Notes: generated by a model from the sequence alone, not told the origin. A stretch of DNA of 64,000 nucleotides from Hyphomicrobiales bacterium (GCA_900473805.1 UCMS01000001.1:62001-126000), one strand, 5' to 3'. Counted from the stretch's first letter, positions 36,455 to 46,109 are shown. Numbers and translations are program-made.

Positions 36455-37780
36455 TTACGGTGCAGTAGACAGTCGGCTGCGCAACCGCTGGTGCTCGACC
36501 TCGTCGAGGGAAAAGTTCCACATGATCGCGATTGCGGCGATCTTTGGCAGAATTGGCAGAAACGCGTACAGCATGCCGAGCATCGACAGCGCGGCCGGCG
36601 TCTGCGCAACCTCCCTTCCTGCAACAAAGCCAGCGAAGTCCAGCAACGGAAAGACAATCCCGGCCGACAGGGCAATTGCGAACTTGGTGATGAAGCTCCA
36701 GGCGGCGAAATAGAGGCCGGAACGCTGCTCGCCGGATGCCACGGTGTCGTTGTCGACAACGTCTGCCTGGATGGCGGGGGGAAGCGTGAGATCAAAGCCA
36801 AGCAGCAGGCCGGTCGCGACACAGACGACGGCAAAGGGGACGACATCCCCCTCCCCCAGAAAGCCCGCGACCGAGAAGATGCAACAGGCCGCCAGCATGG
36901 CCAGGCACCAGGCGCGATGCTTGCCCAGGCGTTTGGCAATCGCCACCGACAGGGGCACGCCGGCAATGGCACACAGAAAATAGGTGAATAGAAGGGGACC
37001 CTGCTGTTCGGGTGCGCCCAGTCGCTGGCCGACGAAATAGATGAAGAGCGAGGCCGGCACGGCATTGGCAAAGCTGTTGAGCAGAAAGGCGGAGGCGAGC
37101 CTCAGAAACGGACCATTCGCCCTCAAATGCTGAAACCCTTCGCGCAACGACAGTTTACGCCGGGAGAGATCGGCCGGCTCCGGGACACGCGCTACCGCCA
37201 GAAGACCGGCGAATGGCAGCGTGACCGCAATGAAGACGGCTATCCAGGCGAGGCCATGGAAGCCCTCGGCCGTATCGACACCACCGACAAATGGCAGGGT
37301 GATCGCGATCAAAGAGCCGATCAGGGTGGCCCCTTCGCGCCAGGCCGAAAGCTTGACCCGTGCCTGATAGCCGGTGGCCAGTTCCGCCCCCCAGGCCGTG
37401 TAGGGAAGAAGCGACCATGTCGCTCCAATCGAGAGTGTGACGCCCCAAAATGCAAGGTAGGCGACACCGGCATCCTGCGGCGGCCAGAAAAGCATGAAGG
37501 CGGCGAGCGCCGTCAGCGGCGTGGACATGACGAAGAAGAAGCGACGGCGACCGAAGCGCGAGCGGACTCGGTCGGAGAGCCAGCCAAACAGGGGGTCGGT
37601 GACCGCGTCGATCAGGCGGATGCCCAGCAACAACGTGCCGATGGTTGCCAGCGACAAGGCGAAATGATCGGCATAGAAGGTCGGCACCACGATGTAGAAA
37701 GGCAGCGCGATGGCCGCGAGCGGGATCGCCGGAAGGGCATAGAACGCAAAGCGAGACGACGGCGGGGCCTGATCTGTCAT
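36455..37780 (-). CDS. MFS transporter, GPH (glycoside-pentoside-hexuronide) type
   Basis: 441 residues with twelve predicted membrane helices. The loop between helices 2 and 3 reads RLIDAVTDPLFGWLSDRVRSRFGRRR in sequence context, the mark of the GPH:cation symporter group (key pieces DAVTDPLFGWLSD and FGRRR). The substrate is unknown; sugars and glycosides are typical for the family, and related proteins in rhizobia are often annotated only as MFS transporters. A single gene between rkpK and a DUF2256 mini-gene, same strand as both. Confidence 0.87.
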   Translation of the reverse strand: MTDQAPPSSRFAFYALPAIPLAAIALPFYIVVPTFYADHFALSLATIGTLLLGIRLIDAVTDPLFGWLSDRVRSRFGRRRFFFVMSTPLTALAAFMLFWPPQDAGVAYLAFWGVTLSIGATWSLLPYTAWGAELATGYQARVKLSAWREGATLIGSLIAITLPFVGGVDTAEGFHGLAWIAVFIAVTLPFAGLLAVARVPEPADLSRRKLSLREGFQHLRANGPFLRLASAFLLNSFANAVPASLFIYFVGQRLGAPEQQGPLLFTYFLCAIAGVPLSVAIAKRLGKHRAWCLAMLAACCIFSVAGFLGEGDVVPFAVVCVATGLLLGFDLTLPPAIQADVVDNDTVASGEQRSGLYFAAWSFITKFAIALSAGIVFPLLDFAGFVAGREVAQTPAALSMLGMLYAFLPILPKIAAIAIMWNFSLDEVEHQRLRSRLSTAP

Positions 37781-37812
37781 GGGGTATCCGTCACTGAATT
37801 GTCTGAAAATGT

Positions 37813-37977
37813 CTACGGCTTGCCGTCACTTCCGGTTTTGCCCGTCTTTCGACAGCGCTCGGAGCAATAGATCACCTTGTCCCAGTCCCGTTCCCACTTC
37901 TTGCGCCAGGCAAAGGGTCTACGGCAGATCGGGCACGTCTTCTGTGGCAGGTCGCCCTTGCGGATCATTTTGGGCAT
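37813..37977 (-). CDS. DUF2256 family zinc-ribbon mini-protein
   Basis: A 54-residue protein. It has CPIC near residue 15, then [17 protein letters not shown] and a second pair in YCSERCR, which is the DUF2256 pattern (Cys-x2-Cys, Phe-x-Trp-Arg-x-Lys-Trp, Cys-x3-Cys). The four cysteines probably hold zinc. The product is very basic at both ends. Function unknown. It ends 33 bases before the MFS start on the same strand and is divergent from the aldo/keto reductase. The ATG at 37968 is an alternative start. Confidence 0.85.
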   Translation of the reverse strand: MPKMIRKGDLPQKTCPICRRPFAWRKKWERDWDKVIYCSERCRKTGKTGSDGKP

Positions 37978-38116
37978 GGGGTCTCACGGGTCATGTCAAG
38001 TTCCACTTCGCAGCCGCGAGGACAATGGATCACTTGGCGACAATCATGCGGTTGAAGCTTGCCACCCCCTGCCCCACTTGCTAGCTCCACAGCACAATCA
38101 CGGGAGACACATCAGC

Positions 38117-39103
38117 ATGAGAGAACATTCCTTCGGCCGCACGGAATTTACCGTCAGCGACATCGGCTTCGGTGCCTGGCAGATCGGCGGCGCCTGGGGC
38201 GAGGTATCGGAGGCCGATGGCCGGGCTGCGCTGAATGCAGCACTCGACGCCGGCATGACCTTCATCGACACGGCCGATGTCTATGGCGATGGCCGCTCGG
38301 AAAAGATCATTGCCGACGTGCTGAAAGCGCGCGGTGGTACGCGGCCGATGGTGGCATCGAAGGCCGGGCGCCGGCTCAACCCGCATGTGGCGGATGGATA
38401 CACGAGGGCGAATATCGAAGCCTTCATCGATCGCTCGCTGCAGAACCTTTCGGTCGACAGTTTGGACCTCGTACAGCTGCATTGCCCTCCGACCGAGGTC
38501 TACTACCGTCCGGAAATGTTCGAGGGGCTGGAAGAGATCCGCAAGGCGGGCAAGATCAAGTATTATGGCGTTTCTGTCGAAAAGGTCGAGGAAGCGCTGA
38601 AGGCGATCGAATATCCGGGCGTCGTTTCGGTGCAGATCATCTTCAACATGTTCCGCCAGCGTGCGGCCGGGCTGTTTTTCCAGGAAGCCAAGCGCCGCAA
38701 TGTCGCCGTCATCGCCCGCGTTCCGCTGGCAAGCGGCCTGCTCTCCGGCAAGATCACGGCGAACACCCAGTTTGCGGCGGAAGACCACCGCAACTTCAAC
38801 CGTAACGGCGAAGCCTTCGACGTCGGTGAAACCTTTGCCGGCGTGCCGTTCGAGACGGGGCTCGCAGCCGTCGAGGAGATCCGCAAGCTCGTTCCGGCCG
38901 GCGCGTCCATGGCGCAGTTCGCGCTGCGCTGGATCCTGATGCATGAGGCGGTTACCGTGGTCATCCCCGGCGCGCGCAACGGCGAGCAGGCCAAGGCCAA
39001 TGCCGCCGCGTCCGATCTTCCGGCTATCTCGGCGGATGTGATGGTGGCAGCCAAGGACACCTATGACCGGCTGATCGCGCCGCATGTGCATCACCGCTGG
39101 TAA
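38117..39103 (+). CDS. Aldo/keto reductase
   Basis: 328 residues, NAD(P)H-dependent oxidoreductase with a (beta/alpha)8 barrel. Catalytic Asp and Tyr lie in TFIDTADVYGDGRSE, the Lys in MVASKAGR and the His in LVQLHCPP. The C-terminal cofactor region reads VTVVIPGARNGEQAKANAAA. It most resembles the YhdN/PdxI-like group of general aldehyde or ketone reductases; the substrate is not readable. GGGAGA lies 11 bases before the ATG. The gene ends in a strong terminator. Confidence 0.9.
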   Translation: MREHSFGRTEFTVSDIGFGAWQIGGAWGEVSEADGRAALNAALDAGMTFIDTADVYGDGRSEKIIADVLKARGGTRPMVASKAGRRLNPHVADGYTRANIEAFIDRSLQNLSVDSLDLVQLHCPPTEVYYRPEMFEGLEEIRKAGKIKYYGVSVEKVEEALKAIEYPGVVSVQIIFNMFRQRAAGLFFQEAKRRNVAVIARVPLASGLLSGKITANTQFAAEDHRNFNRNGEAFDVGETFAGVPFETGLAAVEEIRKLVPAGASMAQFALRWILMHEAVTVVIPGARNGEQAKANAAASDLPAISADVMVAAKDTYDRLIAPHVHHRW

Positions 39104-39128
39104 GACACAGCAATGTTGAAAAGGAAGA

Positions 39129-39158
39129 GGCCGGGTGAGCGATCACCCGGCCTTTTTT
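39129..39158 (+). terminator. Terminator of the aldo/keto reductase gene
   Basis: GGCCGGGTGA (39129-39138) pairs with TCACCCGGCC (39143-39152) around GCGA, followed by TTTTTT. The complementary strand has a looser T-rich tail, so it may also serve the converging phytase-like gene. Confidence 0.92.
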
Positions 39159-39181
39159 GTTTCAGCGCGGCGATATGCCGA

Positions 39182-41380
39182 TCAGTTGGTGCCCTGCAGG
39201 TTCACTTCCCAGAACAGCGTTTCGCCCGAACTATCGTCGACACCGTCATTGTCTGTGACCGCGTAAGCCTTGCCTGATGCGTCGAAGGTGAAGCCTTCGA
39301 GCTTGTCGAGAACGTAGCCGTTGGTGGCCGACTTCAGGTCCGGCAGGAAGTCATACACTTCCTGCTTCGTCACGACCGGCAGCGCTTCGCCGATCTTGGC
39401 CGGCTTCAGGCCGGCGATATCAACCGAGTAGAGCTTCTTGAGCTTGGCATTGTCGCCGATCTGGTTGTCGCGCTCGACGATGTAGAGCTTGCCATCATGG
39501 GCGGTGATTTCGGAAAGGCCGACCCAGCCTTCGCCAGCCTTTTCCAGCGGGTAGTGGACGGCGCCCCATTCCTTGGACTTCGGGTTGTAGGACAGGAGCT
39601 TCACCATGCCCTTGTCGTCATCACCCCATTCGCGCTGCACGGCCATCCACAGGGTCATGTCGTCGCCGGTGCCGACGCTCGTGATGCCTTCCAGACCGAA
39701 GCGGGTCTGGCCGGCGAGCAGTTCCGTCGGGAAACCGATCTCGGCCTTGATCTCGCCCTTGTCGTCGACATTGTAGATGCCATGGCCGACGAGCTTGGCC
39801 GGATCGCCTTCGGAGGCGAGCCAGAAACCGCCCTTACCATCCAGCGTGATGCCTTCGATATCGAGCTTCTGGGCAGGCTGACCACCACGGGTGACCGGCA
39901 GGGCCTTGGTGATGACGGCCGGCTTCTGGGTTGCGTCGATGGTGAAGATGGTCGGTTGAGCGGAGTAGAAGCTGTCATTGACCGCGTAGAGCGTGCCCGC
40001 CTTTTCGGCGTCGCCGACGAGACCGGACAATGCGCCCCAGCCGGTCGGTGCGCCATCGACGATTTCCGAGCGCAGTGTCGGGTAGGCCGGCGTGCCCTCA
40101 GCCAGTTCGTAGAGCATTACATGCGAGCGCACGCCGCCATCTTCACCGAGATCCAGTTCATTGGCGGTGGCAAGCAGGTTGCGGCCCGGGATGGCGACGG
40201 CACCTTCGGGCGAGACGCCGGAGGGCAGAAGCTGGGTGAGCTGCGGCTCGGCACCGGTGTCCTTATAGACGCCGACGATCGAGGCGCGCTCGGAGAGCAC
40301 GAAGAAATACTTCTGGTCGCCGAAGGTCGCTGCTTCCAGGCCTTCGAGTTCAACACCCTTGGACTTGGCGCGCTTGTCGGGGAAATGACCGATCTGGGCA
40401 ATGGCGAGCTCGAGCGACGGACCAGATTCGTAGGAGACCTTTCCGGTCTTGTCGAAGATGGTGAAGCTGCGGGAGCCGCCCTTCCAGTCGCCTTCGTTGG
40501 CGACGACGAGACGGTCGTCATCCAGCCACTTGACCGCGTCCGGCTCGCGAGCCACGCCTTCCTTGCTGCCGGTGAACTTGAGCGCGCCATCCGATTTGGT
40601 GTCGATGCCCGAGAGGTCGACTGTGCCAGCGGAGAAGTGGCTCTTCACTTCGCCGGTCTTGCCGTCGACGATGGCGATGTGGTTGTTTTCCTGCAGCGTC
40701 ACGGCGATTTCGCCAAGGCTGTTGATCGCGACGAATTCGGGTTCTGGATCTTCCGGTGCGACTTCGGAAAGGCCGGTCAGGGCAACACGCTTGATCGAGC
40801 CGCAATCGACGACTCCATCTTTTAGTGATGCGATGACGAGGTCGCCGGCCGGCATCTGCGGCAGGTCCCCCTCATTGACGTCCTCGTCACGCTCGTTCTC
40901 GATGGCGACGGCGACGAAGCTCTTGTCCTTGGAGACCGCTACCGAGTCCGGCTGGCCGCCGAGGTCACAGCTTGTTTCGATCGCCTTGGTGGCGATGTCG
41001 ACGACCACGAGCTTGCCGGAGGGATTGGCCTTGCTTTCGGAGGTGTTGACGCCTGCCAGAACCTTTGCGCCGGCAACGGCAACCGATGTCGGTTCGCCGT
41101 CCATCATCAGCGCGCCTGCTGCCTTCGGGGCCTTGGCATCGGTAATATCGACAAAACCGATCGCCCCGAGCGGGCTGTCGGAATAGATCAGCATATTGCC
41201 GTCTTCCGTTGCCGTGACGATTTCGGCGGAAGTGGCGGACAGCTTGTCCTTGTCCGCCGGCAAATTGCTAGCGACCGGGAAGGCCGCGATTCGGTTGAAG
41301 ACCTGCTCGGCTGCGGCCGGCATGGTCACCGAAGCCAGAAGTGCGGCGGTCAGCGCCGCGCGGGTGAGACCTGATGTCAT
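39182..41380 (-). CDS. Secreted esterase-like phytase-family protein
   Basis: 732 residues with a signal peptide (TRAALTAALLASVTMPAAAEQ). The first half looks like a beta-propeller built from repeats such as GEPTSVAVAGAKVLAGVN and EPDAVKWLDDDRLVVANEGDW; the second half, from about GWGALSGLVGDAEKAGTLYAVNDSFY in pieces, matches the esterase-like activity of phytase domain (PF13449), with the end motif DKLEGFTFDASGKAYAVTDNDG. A periplasmic or extracellular phosphatase/phytase role is supported by a PHO box 53 bases upstream. AGGAGG six bases before the ATG at 41380 fixes the start. Enzyme activity is unproven. Confidence 0.87.
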   Translation of the reverse strand: MTSGLTRAALTAALLASVTMPAAAEQVFNRIAAFPVASNLPADKDKLSATSAEIVTATEDGNMLIYSDSPLGAIGFVDITDAKAPKAAGALMMDGEPTSVAVAGAKVLAGVNTSESKANPSGKLVVVDIATKAIETSCDLGGQPDSVAVSKDKSFVAVAIENERDEDVNEGDLPQMPAGDLVIASLKDGVVDCGSIKRVALTGLSEVAPEDPEPEFVAINSLGEIAVTLQENNHIAIVDGKTGEVKSHFSAGTVDLSGIDTKSDGALKFTGSKEGVAREPDAVKWLDDDRLVVANEGDWKGGSRSFTIFDKTGKVSYESGPSLELAIAQIGHFPDKRAKSKGVELEGLEAATFGDQKYFFVLSERASIVGVYKDTGAEPQLTQLLPSGVSPEGAVAIPGRNLLATANELDLGEDGGVRSHVMLYELAEGTPAYPTLRSEIVDGAPTGWGALSGLVGDAEKAGTLYAVNDSFYSAQPTIFTIDATQKPAVITKALPVTRGGQPAQKLDIEGITLDGKGGFWLASEGDPAKLVGHGIYNVDDKGEIKAEIGFPTELLAGQTRFGLEGITSVGTGDDMTLWMAVQREWGDDDKGMVKLLSYNPKSKEWGAVHYPLEKAGEGWVGLSEITAHDGKLYIVERDNQIGDNAKLKKLYSVDIAGLKPAKIGEALPVVTKQEVYDFLPDLKSATNGYVLDKLEGFTFDASGKAYAVTDNDGVDDSSGETLFWEVNLQGTN

Positions 41381-41432
41381 GGGAAACCTCCTGTTGCCGA
41401 TGAATGGAACAGGAGGCTTTTGCGTCACCGGG

Positions 41433-41450
41433 ATTACAGGCGCATGACAG
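41433..41450 (-). promoter_or_regulatory. PHO box (PhoB binding site)
   Basis: Read on the minus strand, CTGTCAT, four bases (GCGC), then CTGTAAT. This is the two 7-mer, 11-base-period structure of the PhoB site, with one difference from the CTGTCAY consensus in the second repeat. It lies 53 bases upstream of the phytase-like gene and 10 bases from the end of ribN, so its target is clear. Confidence 0.75.
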
Positions 41451-41459
41451 AGGAGCCAA

Positions 41460-42359
41460 TCAACCCCGGCTTGTTTCCCGCCGGGCTTCCCGAAGCATCA
41501 GGAAGAGCGAAGCCCCCAATATGAGGACCGCGCCGATCCAGAGATAGCCGCTTGGGGCATAGCCGAACACGAGCCATCCGGCGAAGACGTTGAGCGGCAG
41601 CTTCAAGTCATCGAAGGGCTGCACGTAAGCGGCATCTGCGGCATTGTAGGCGAGCGTCAGCAGATACTGGCCGATGGCGGTCAGCAGGCCTGCACCCAGA
41701 AGCAGCCAGAGCGCTGCCCCCTCCGGTACAACGAAGCCCGAGGCGACGGCGAGTCCGGCATTGATCGGGGTCAGCAGCACAAGCAGCCAAACCGTAACGG
41801 TTTCCGGTGCCTCGTAGTGCGTGAGGTTCTTCATGATCAGCGATGACCCGCCCCATAGCAGCGCCGACAGAACCGGCAGAAGGGCTGCAAGCGTGAACGC
41901 ATCCGACCAGGGTTGCAGGATGATCATGGCACCGGTGAATCCGGCCAGGGTCGCGAGCCACCGGTCTCTTCCGACGGTCTCACCCAGAAAGAGGCGGGCA
42001 CCGATGATGATGAAGAACGGCGAGGTCATGACGAGCGCGATGGCCTGCCAGATCGGAACGGTGGCAAGGCCTGTCACCCAGGCCTGAACGCCGAAAGCGG
42101 CAAGCAGGACGCGCAGAATATGGCGCACGGGATAGGCCGTCTTCATCGCCTTCAAGCCGAGGCGGACAAGCAGCGGCAGGGAGAGGACGAGCGCAAATCC
42201 ATATTGCCAGAAGGCGGTCGACGCCGGCGGAAAGCCGAGCGTCATGGAGAGCCACTGGGTGACGACATTGAGCGCGGCGAAGGCAATGCCTGCCAGCACC
42301 ATGAAGCCGGCACCAACAACAGCCCGGGAACGCAAGAGCGAAACGGAGCTCTGATTCAT
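41460..42359 (-). CDS. ribN: Riboflavin transporter RibN (EamA/DMT family)
   Basis: 299 residues, ten hydrophobic helices in two EamA repeats. The second repeat reads LLPVLSALLWGGSSLIMKNL and AYNAADAAYVQPFDDLKLPLN. The family as such covers many metabolites; the assignment rests on the FMN riboswitch directly upstream, the arrangement described for ribN of Rhizobium leguminosarum and relatives. The start MNQSSVSLL at 42359 has AAGGAAA upstream; the open frame before it runs through the riboswitch and is not coding. Confidence 0.9.
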   Translation of the reverse strand: MNQSSVSLLRSRAVVGAGFMVLAGIAFAALNVVTQWLSMTLGFPPASTAFWQYGFALVLSLPLLVRLGLKAMKTAYPVRHILRVLLAAFGVQAWVTGLATVPIWQAIALVMTSPFFIIIGARLFLGETVGRDRWLATLAGFTGAMIILQPWSDAFTLAALLPVLSALLWGGSSLIMKNLTHYEAPETVTVWLLVLLTPINAGLAVASGFVVPEGAALWLLLGAGLLTAIGQYLLTLAYNAADAAYVQPFDDLKLPLNVFAGWLVFGYAPSGYLWIGAVLILGASLFLMLREARRETSRG

Positions 42360-42494
42360 GTCATGTTTCCTTTTCCAAAGGACCAACACAAACCAGGACA
42401 GATGAGGACGACGAAGCCGCTCCAGAACGGAAACGACACTGCGCAGCACGCCTCGCCGATCCGCATGACGCGGCGGCAGGACGAAGCCTGACCT

Positions 42495-42645
42495 CATTCT
42501 CTTTCATCCGGACTTTAACCGTCGGCTCCGGAGTTACACCGGATCTGCTGACCCTGCCCTCCCTGAAGGAAGACCAGGCGCTCGCGGGCTATGAGGTTTC
42601 CCTCTTACCGCCGGTGGGGAATTTCACCCCGCCCTGAGAACGAAT
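42495..42645 (-). promoter_or_regulatory. FMN riboswitch (RFN element)
   Basis: The minus strand carries the conserved RFN blocks in order: TTCTCAGGGCGGGGTGAAA, CCCCACCGGCGGTAA, AGCCCGCGAGCG, GGTCAGCAGATCCGGTG, and CCGGAGCCGACGGTTAAAG, CCGGATGAAAGAGAA closing the P1 stem. This binds FMN and lowers expression of the gene below it, here ribN, about 135 bases downstream. A small hairpin, GCCGGG/CCCGGC (42646-42660), precedes it. TTGCGT, 17 bases, TATTTC upstream (about 42662-42690) is a likely promoter. Confidence 0.95.
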
Positions 42646-42704
42646 GCCGGGAGACCCGGCCCGACAGAAATATGACAGCCAATGCTGCGACGCAAGATGG
42701 GCAA

Positions 42705-42733
42705 ACAAGAAAGCCCGGCGCAGAGGCCGGGCT
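42705..42733 (-). terminator. Terminator of hupB
   Basis: AGCCCGGC (42712-42719) and GCCGGGCT (42726-42733) form a perfect eight-base stem with a six-base loop; on the minus strand it is followed by TTTCTTGTTT. It lies 55 bases after the hupB stop. Confidence 0.75.
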
Positions 42734-42787
42734 CACCAGGGTGTCAGCTGACCATCGGCACCGAAGGGTGGCGACGGTCACGACGGA

Positions 42788-43063
42788 TCAGCTGTTGACA
42801 GCGTCCTTTAGGCCCTTGCCGGCCGTGAACTTCGGAACGTTGCGAGCCGGGATATCGACTTCAGCGCCGGTGGACGGGTTGCGGCCCTTGGAGGCTTCGC
42901 GACGGGCGACGGTGAAGGCACCGAAACCAGCGAGGCGGATGTCGCCACCGTTCTTCAGCTCGGCCTGAACCGTTTCAAAAACGGCGTCGACGGCAGAGGC
43001 TGCGTCAGCCTTGGTGAGGCCAGCCTTCTCGGCGACCGCGGATACGAGTTCGTTCTTGTTCAT
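42788..43063 (-). CDS. hupB: DNA-binding protein HU
   Basis: Small histone-like nucleoid protein that bends DNA. 91 residues, normal length. The start MNKNELVSAVAEKAG and the DNA-binding arm GFGAFTVARREASKGRNPSTG, with IPARNVPKFTAGKGLK at the end, are typical. AAGGGTGG precedes the ATG at 43063. hupB next to lon is the common alphaproteobacterial order. Confidence 0.97.
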   Translation of the reverse strand: MNKNELVSAVAEKAGLTKADAASAVDAVFETVQAELKNGGDIRLAGFGAFTVARREASKGRNPSTGAEVDIPARNVPKFTAGKGLKDAVNS

Positions 43064-43116
43064 GTTTCCACCCTTTCTGATTGGTATGAAACGACTCAAA
43101 TGATTAAGTCGGGCGG

Positions 43117-43144
43117 AGAATACGAAAGCTTCTGCCCTTCGCAA
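43117..43144 (-). promoter_or_regulatory. Promoter candidate of hupB
   Basis: TTGCGA (43139-43144) and TATTCT (43117-43122) on the minus strand are 16 bases apart, giving a leader of about 45 bases. It lies downstream of the lon terminator, so hupB has its own start. Confidence 0.5.
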
Positions 43145-43196
43145 CTCAAAAGCACCCGAAAGGCCCGGAAAACAAGCCGTTTAAGGGACTTTTCAC

Positions 43197-43227
43197 AAAA
43201 AAGGCTGGCAAATTTGCCAGCCTTTTT
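43197..43227. terminator. Terminator after lon, symmetric
   Basis: GGCTGGCAAA (43203-43212) and TTTGCCAGCC (43213-43222) form a perfect palindrome flanked by A's on one side and T's on the other, so it can stop transcription in both directions. In context it ends lon. Confidence 0.92.
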
Positions 43228-43269
43228 GTCGGTTTTGGAGCTTTGTGGCTCACTTATGGCAGAATTGCC

Positions 43270-45687
43270 TCAGTGGGCGACCGCAGAGCCGGTCTCATCG
43301 GCACCCTCAACTGTGCCGATGGCAGGGGTTTCGACTGTTCCGTCCCATTCAATCGGTTCAGGCACGCGAACCAACGCATGGCGGATCACCTCACCCATCC
43401 GGGATACCGGTACGATCTCCATATTGTTCTTCACGTTGTCCGGAATGTCGGCCAAATCCTTGGCGTTCTCTTCCGGGATCAGAACCTTCTTGATGCCGCC
43501 CCGCAGTGCGGCGAGCAGCTTCTCCTTCAGGCCGCCGATCGGCAGCACGCGGCCCCGCAGCGTCACTTCACCCGTCATCGCGATATCCTTCGAAACCGGA
43601 ATACCGGTCATAATGGAGACGATGGCGGTTGCCATGGCAATACCGGCGGACGGGCCGTCCTTCGGGGTCGCGCCTTCCGGCACGTGGACGTGGATGTCGG
43701 ACTTGTCGAAGCGCGGCGGCTCAACACCGAAATCGACGGCGCGCGAGCGGACATAGGATGCGGCAGCCGAAATCGATTCCTTCATCACGTCCTTCAGGTT
43801 GCCGGTGACCGTCATGCGGCCCTTGCCGGGCATCATGACACCTTCGATCGTCAGAAGTTCGCCGCCGACTTCCGTCCAGGCGAGACCCGTGACAACGCCG
43901 ACCTGATCCTCACCCTCGGCTTCGCCGTGGCGGAAGCGCGGGATGCCCAGATATTCGTTAATGTTCTCGGCCGTGACCGCAACGGACTTGACCTTGCCCT
44001 TGATGATCTCGGTGACCGCCTTGCGGGCAAGCTTCATCAATTCGCGCTCGAACGAGCGAACACCGGCTTCGCGGGTGTACTGCTGGATGACCGCCAGGAT
44101 CGCGCCGTCCGTGACAGAGAATTCCTCCGGACGCAGCGCGTGTTCCTTGATGGCCTTGGGCAACAGGTGCCGCTTGGCGATCTCGAGCTTCTCATCCTCG
44201 GTGTAGCCGGCGATCCGGATGATCTCCATGCGGTCCATCAGCGGACCCGGGATGTTCAGCGTGTTGGCGGTGGTCACGAACATCACGTTCGACAGGTCAT
44301 ATTCCACTTCGAGATAGTGGTCCATGAAGGTCGAGTTCTGTTCGGGATCGAGCACCTCGAGCAGGGCCGAAGACGGGTCGCCACGGAAGTCCATGCCCAT
44401 CTTGTCGATCTCGTCGAGCAGGAAGAGCGGGTTCGACTTCTTGGCCTTCTTCATCGACTGGACGATCTTGCCGGGCATGGAGCCGATATAGGTGCGGCGG
44501 TGACCGCGGATCTCGGCTTCATCACGGACGCCACCCAGCGCCATGCGCACATATTCGCGGCCGGTCGCCTTGGCGATCGACTTGGCGAGCGAGGTCTTGC
44601 CGACGCCCGGAGGGCCGACGAGGCACAGGATCGGGCCTTTCAGTTTCGTCGCGCGGGCCTGGACGGCGAGATACTCGACGATGCGCTCCTTGACCTTGTC
44701 GAGACCAAAATGGTCTTCGTCGAGGATCTTCTCGGCAGCGTTCAGGTCGATCTTGACCTTGGACTTCTTGTTCCACGGCAGGCCCAGCAGCCAGTCGAGA
44801 TAGTTGCGCACGACGGTGGCTTCGGCCGACATCGGGCTCATGTGACGCAGCTTCTTCAGCTCGGCATCGGCCTTTTCCTTGGCTTCCTTGGAAAGCTTGG
44901 TCTTGGCGATGCGCTCTTCCAGCTCGGCCATCTCGTCACGGCCGTCTTCGCCGTCGCCGAGTTCCTTCTGGATCGCCTTCATCTGTTCGTTGAGGTAGTA
45001 TTCGCGCTGGGTCTTCTCCATCTGGCGCTTGACGCGCGAGCGGATGCGCTTTTCCACCTGGAGAACCGAGATCTCGCCTTCCATGAAGCCGAGCGCCTTT
45101 TCAAGGCGCGTCTTGACGCTCACCGTTTCCAGCATTTCCTGCTTTTCGGTGATCTTGATGGAGAGGTGCGAGGCAACCGTGTCGGCGAGCTTCGAGTAGT
45201 CCTCGATCTGGCTTGCCGCGCCAACGACCTCGGGCGAGATCTTCTTGTTCAGCTTGACGTAGTTTTCGAACTCGGAGACGACCGAGCGCGACAGAGCCTC
45301 GATTTCCACGGCATCTTCGTCGGGCTCTGCAAGAACCTTGGCGCGTGCTTCGTAATAGTCTTCGCGGGTGGTGTAGCCCTCAACCTTGGCACGAGCACGC
45401 CCCTCGATCAGCACCTTCACCGTGCCATCGGGCAGCTTCAGCAGCTGGAGTACGTTGGCAACAGTGCCAACTTCATAAATCGCGTTCGGCGCCGGATCGT
45501 CGTCGCTCGCATTGATCTGGGTGGCCAGCATGATCTGCTTGTCGGAACCCATCACCTCTTCCAGAGCGCGGATGGATTTCTCGCGGCCCACAAACAAGGG
45601 GACGATCATGTGCGGGAACACCACGATGTCGCGCAGAGGAAGCACCGGATAGGTGTTCACCTCGTTTGTCGCTGACGTATTCGTCAT
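43270..45687 (-). CDS. lon: ATP-dependent protease Lon
   Basis: Cytoplasmic AAA+ serine protease that degrades misfolded and regulatory proteins (in alphaproteobacteria including cell-cycle factors). 805 residues. The N-terminal LON substrate domain begins [13 protein letters not shown]. Walker A is GPPGVGKT (358-365) and Walker [10 protein letters not shown]. The catalytic Ser680 lies in PKDGPSAG and Lys723 in [10 protein letters not shown]. The start [10 protein letters not shown] at 45687 has AAAGGAA upstream. The C-terminus carries a 20-residue acidic tail. Confidence 0.97.
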   Translation of the reverse strand: MTNTSATNEVNTYPVLPLRDIVVFPHMIVPLFVGREKSIRALEEVMGSDKQIMLATQINASDDDPAPNAIYEVGTVANVLQLLKLPDGTVKVLIEGRARAKVEGYTTREDYYEARAKVLAEPDEDAVEIEALSRSVVSEFENYVKLNKKISPEVVGAASQIEDYSKLADTVASHLSIKITEKQEMLETVSVKTRLEKALGFMEGEISVLQVEKRIRSRVKRQMEKTQREYYLNEQMKAIQKELGDGEDGRDEMAELEERIAKTKLSKEAKEKADAELKKLRHMSPMSAEATVVRNYLDWLLGLPWNKKSKVKIDLNAAEKILDEDHFGLDKVKERIVEYLAVQARATKLKGPILCLVGPPGVGKTSLAKSIAKATGREYVRMALGGVRDEAEIRGHRRTYIGSMPGKIVQSMKKAKKSNPLFLLDEIDKMGMDFRGDPSSALLEVLDPEQNSTFMDHYLEVEYDLSNVMFVTTANTLNIPGPLMDRMEIIRIAGYTEDEKLEIAKRHLLPKAIKEHALRPEEFSVTDGAILAVIQQYTREAGVRSFERELMKLARKAVTEIIKGKVKSVAVTAENINEYLGIPRFRHGEAEGEDQVGVVTGLAWTEVGGELLTIEGVMMPGKGRMTVTGNLKDVMKESISAAASYVRSRAVDFGVEPPRFDKSDIHVHVPEGATPKDGPSAGIAMATAIVSIMTGIPVSKDIAMTGEVTLRGRVLPIGGLKEKLLAALRGGIKKVLIPEENAKDLADIPDNVKNNMEIVPVSRMGEVIRHALVRVPEPIEWDGTVETPAIGTVEGADETGSAVAH

Positions 45688-46057
45688 TTCAATTCCTTTC
45701 CAACGTCCCGAGTTACCGGGACCAAATGACCGACCCAAAGGCATCGGCCATATTCTTGCTCCCCCAACAAGTGGAGTGGCGACACCCTCAATTCAAGCCT
45801 GCCTGGCCGGTCCGTCGCGAAACTGTGACGGTCAGATGACGCTCTTCCCTCGCCTGCACGCTACAGCGCGAAGCTGAAGCGAGGCATGAGACGCACAGGT
45901 GCCGAAAACAGGCATGCAGGACAGGAAAGAGGTAACGCAGGTACGGATACGCAACAGAATCCAGGATGGCATGGCGCCATTCCTGTTCTAACTCAATCAC
46001 CCGCAGAGACAACAGCAGACACGGTAAATTTGCGAAACTTCAACGGGAAGGTCGCTG
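45688..46057. other. Non-coding region between clpX and lon
   Basis: About 370 bases upstream of lon with no credible ORF. It must contain the lon promoter. The minus strand has CTTGAATTGAGGG near 45800, which recalls a heat-shock -35 box (CTTGAA), but no good -10 box follows at the right distance, so I do not call a promoter. Confidence 0.3.
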
Positions 46058-46088
46058 AAAACGAAAGAGCCCGCCAGTGGCGGGCTCT
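46058..46088 (-). terminator. Terminator of clpX
   Basis: AGAGCCCGCC (46066-46075) and GGCGGGCTCT (46079-46088) form a perfect ten-base stem around three bases; the minus strand continues TTCGTTTTC. It begins 22 bases after the clpX stop. Confidence 0.8.
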
Positions 46089-46109
46089 GTGCATGCGATG
46101 GGACGGGCA

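Noticed and set aside
45788..46012. Small frames in the lon-clpX gap
   Set aside because: No RBS, odd composition and overlap on both strands. The gap is better read as non-coding.
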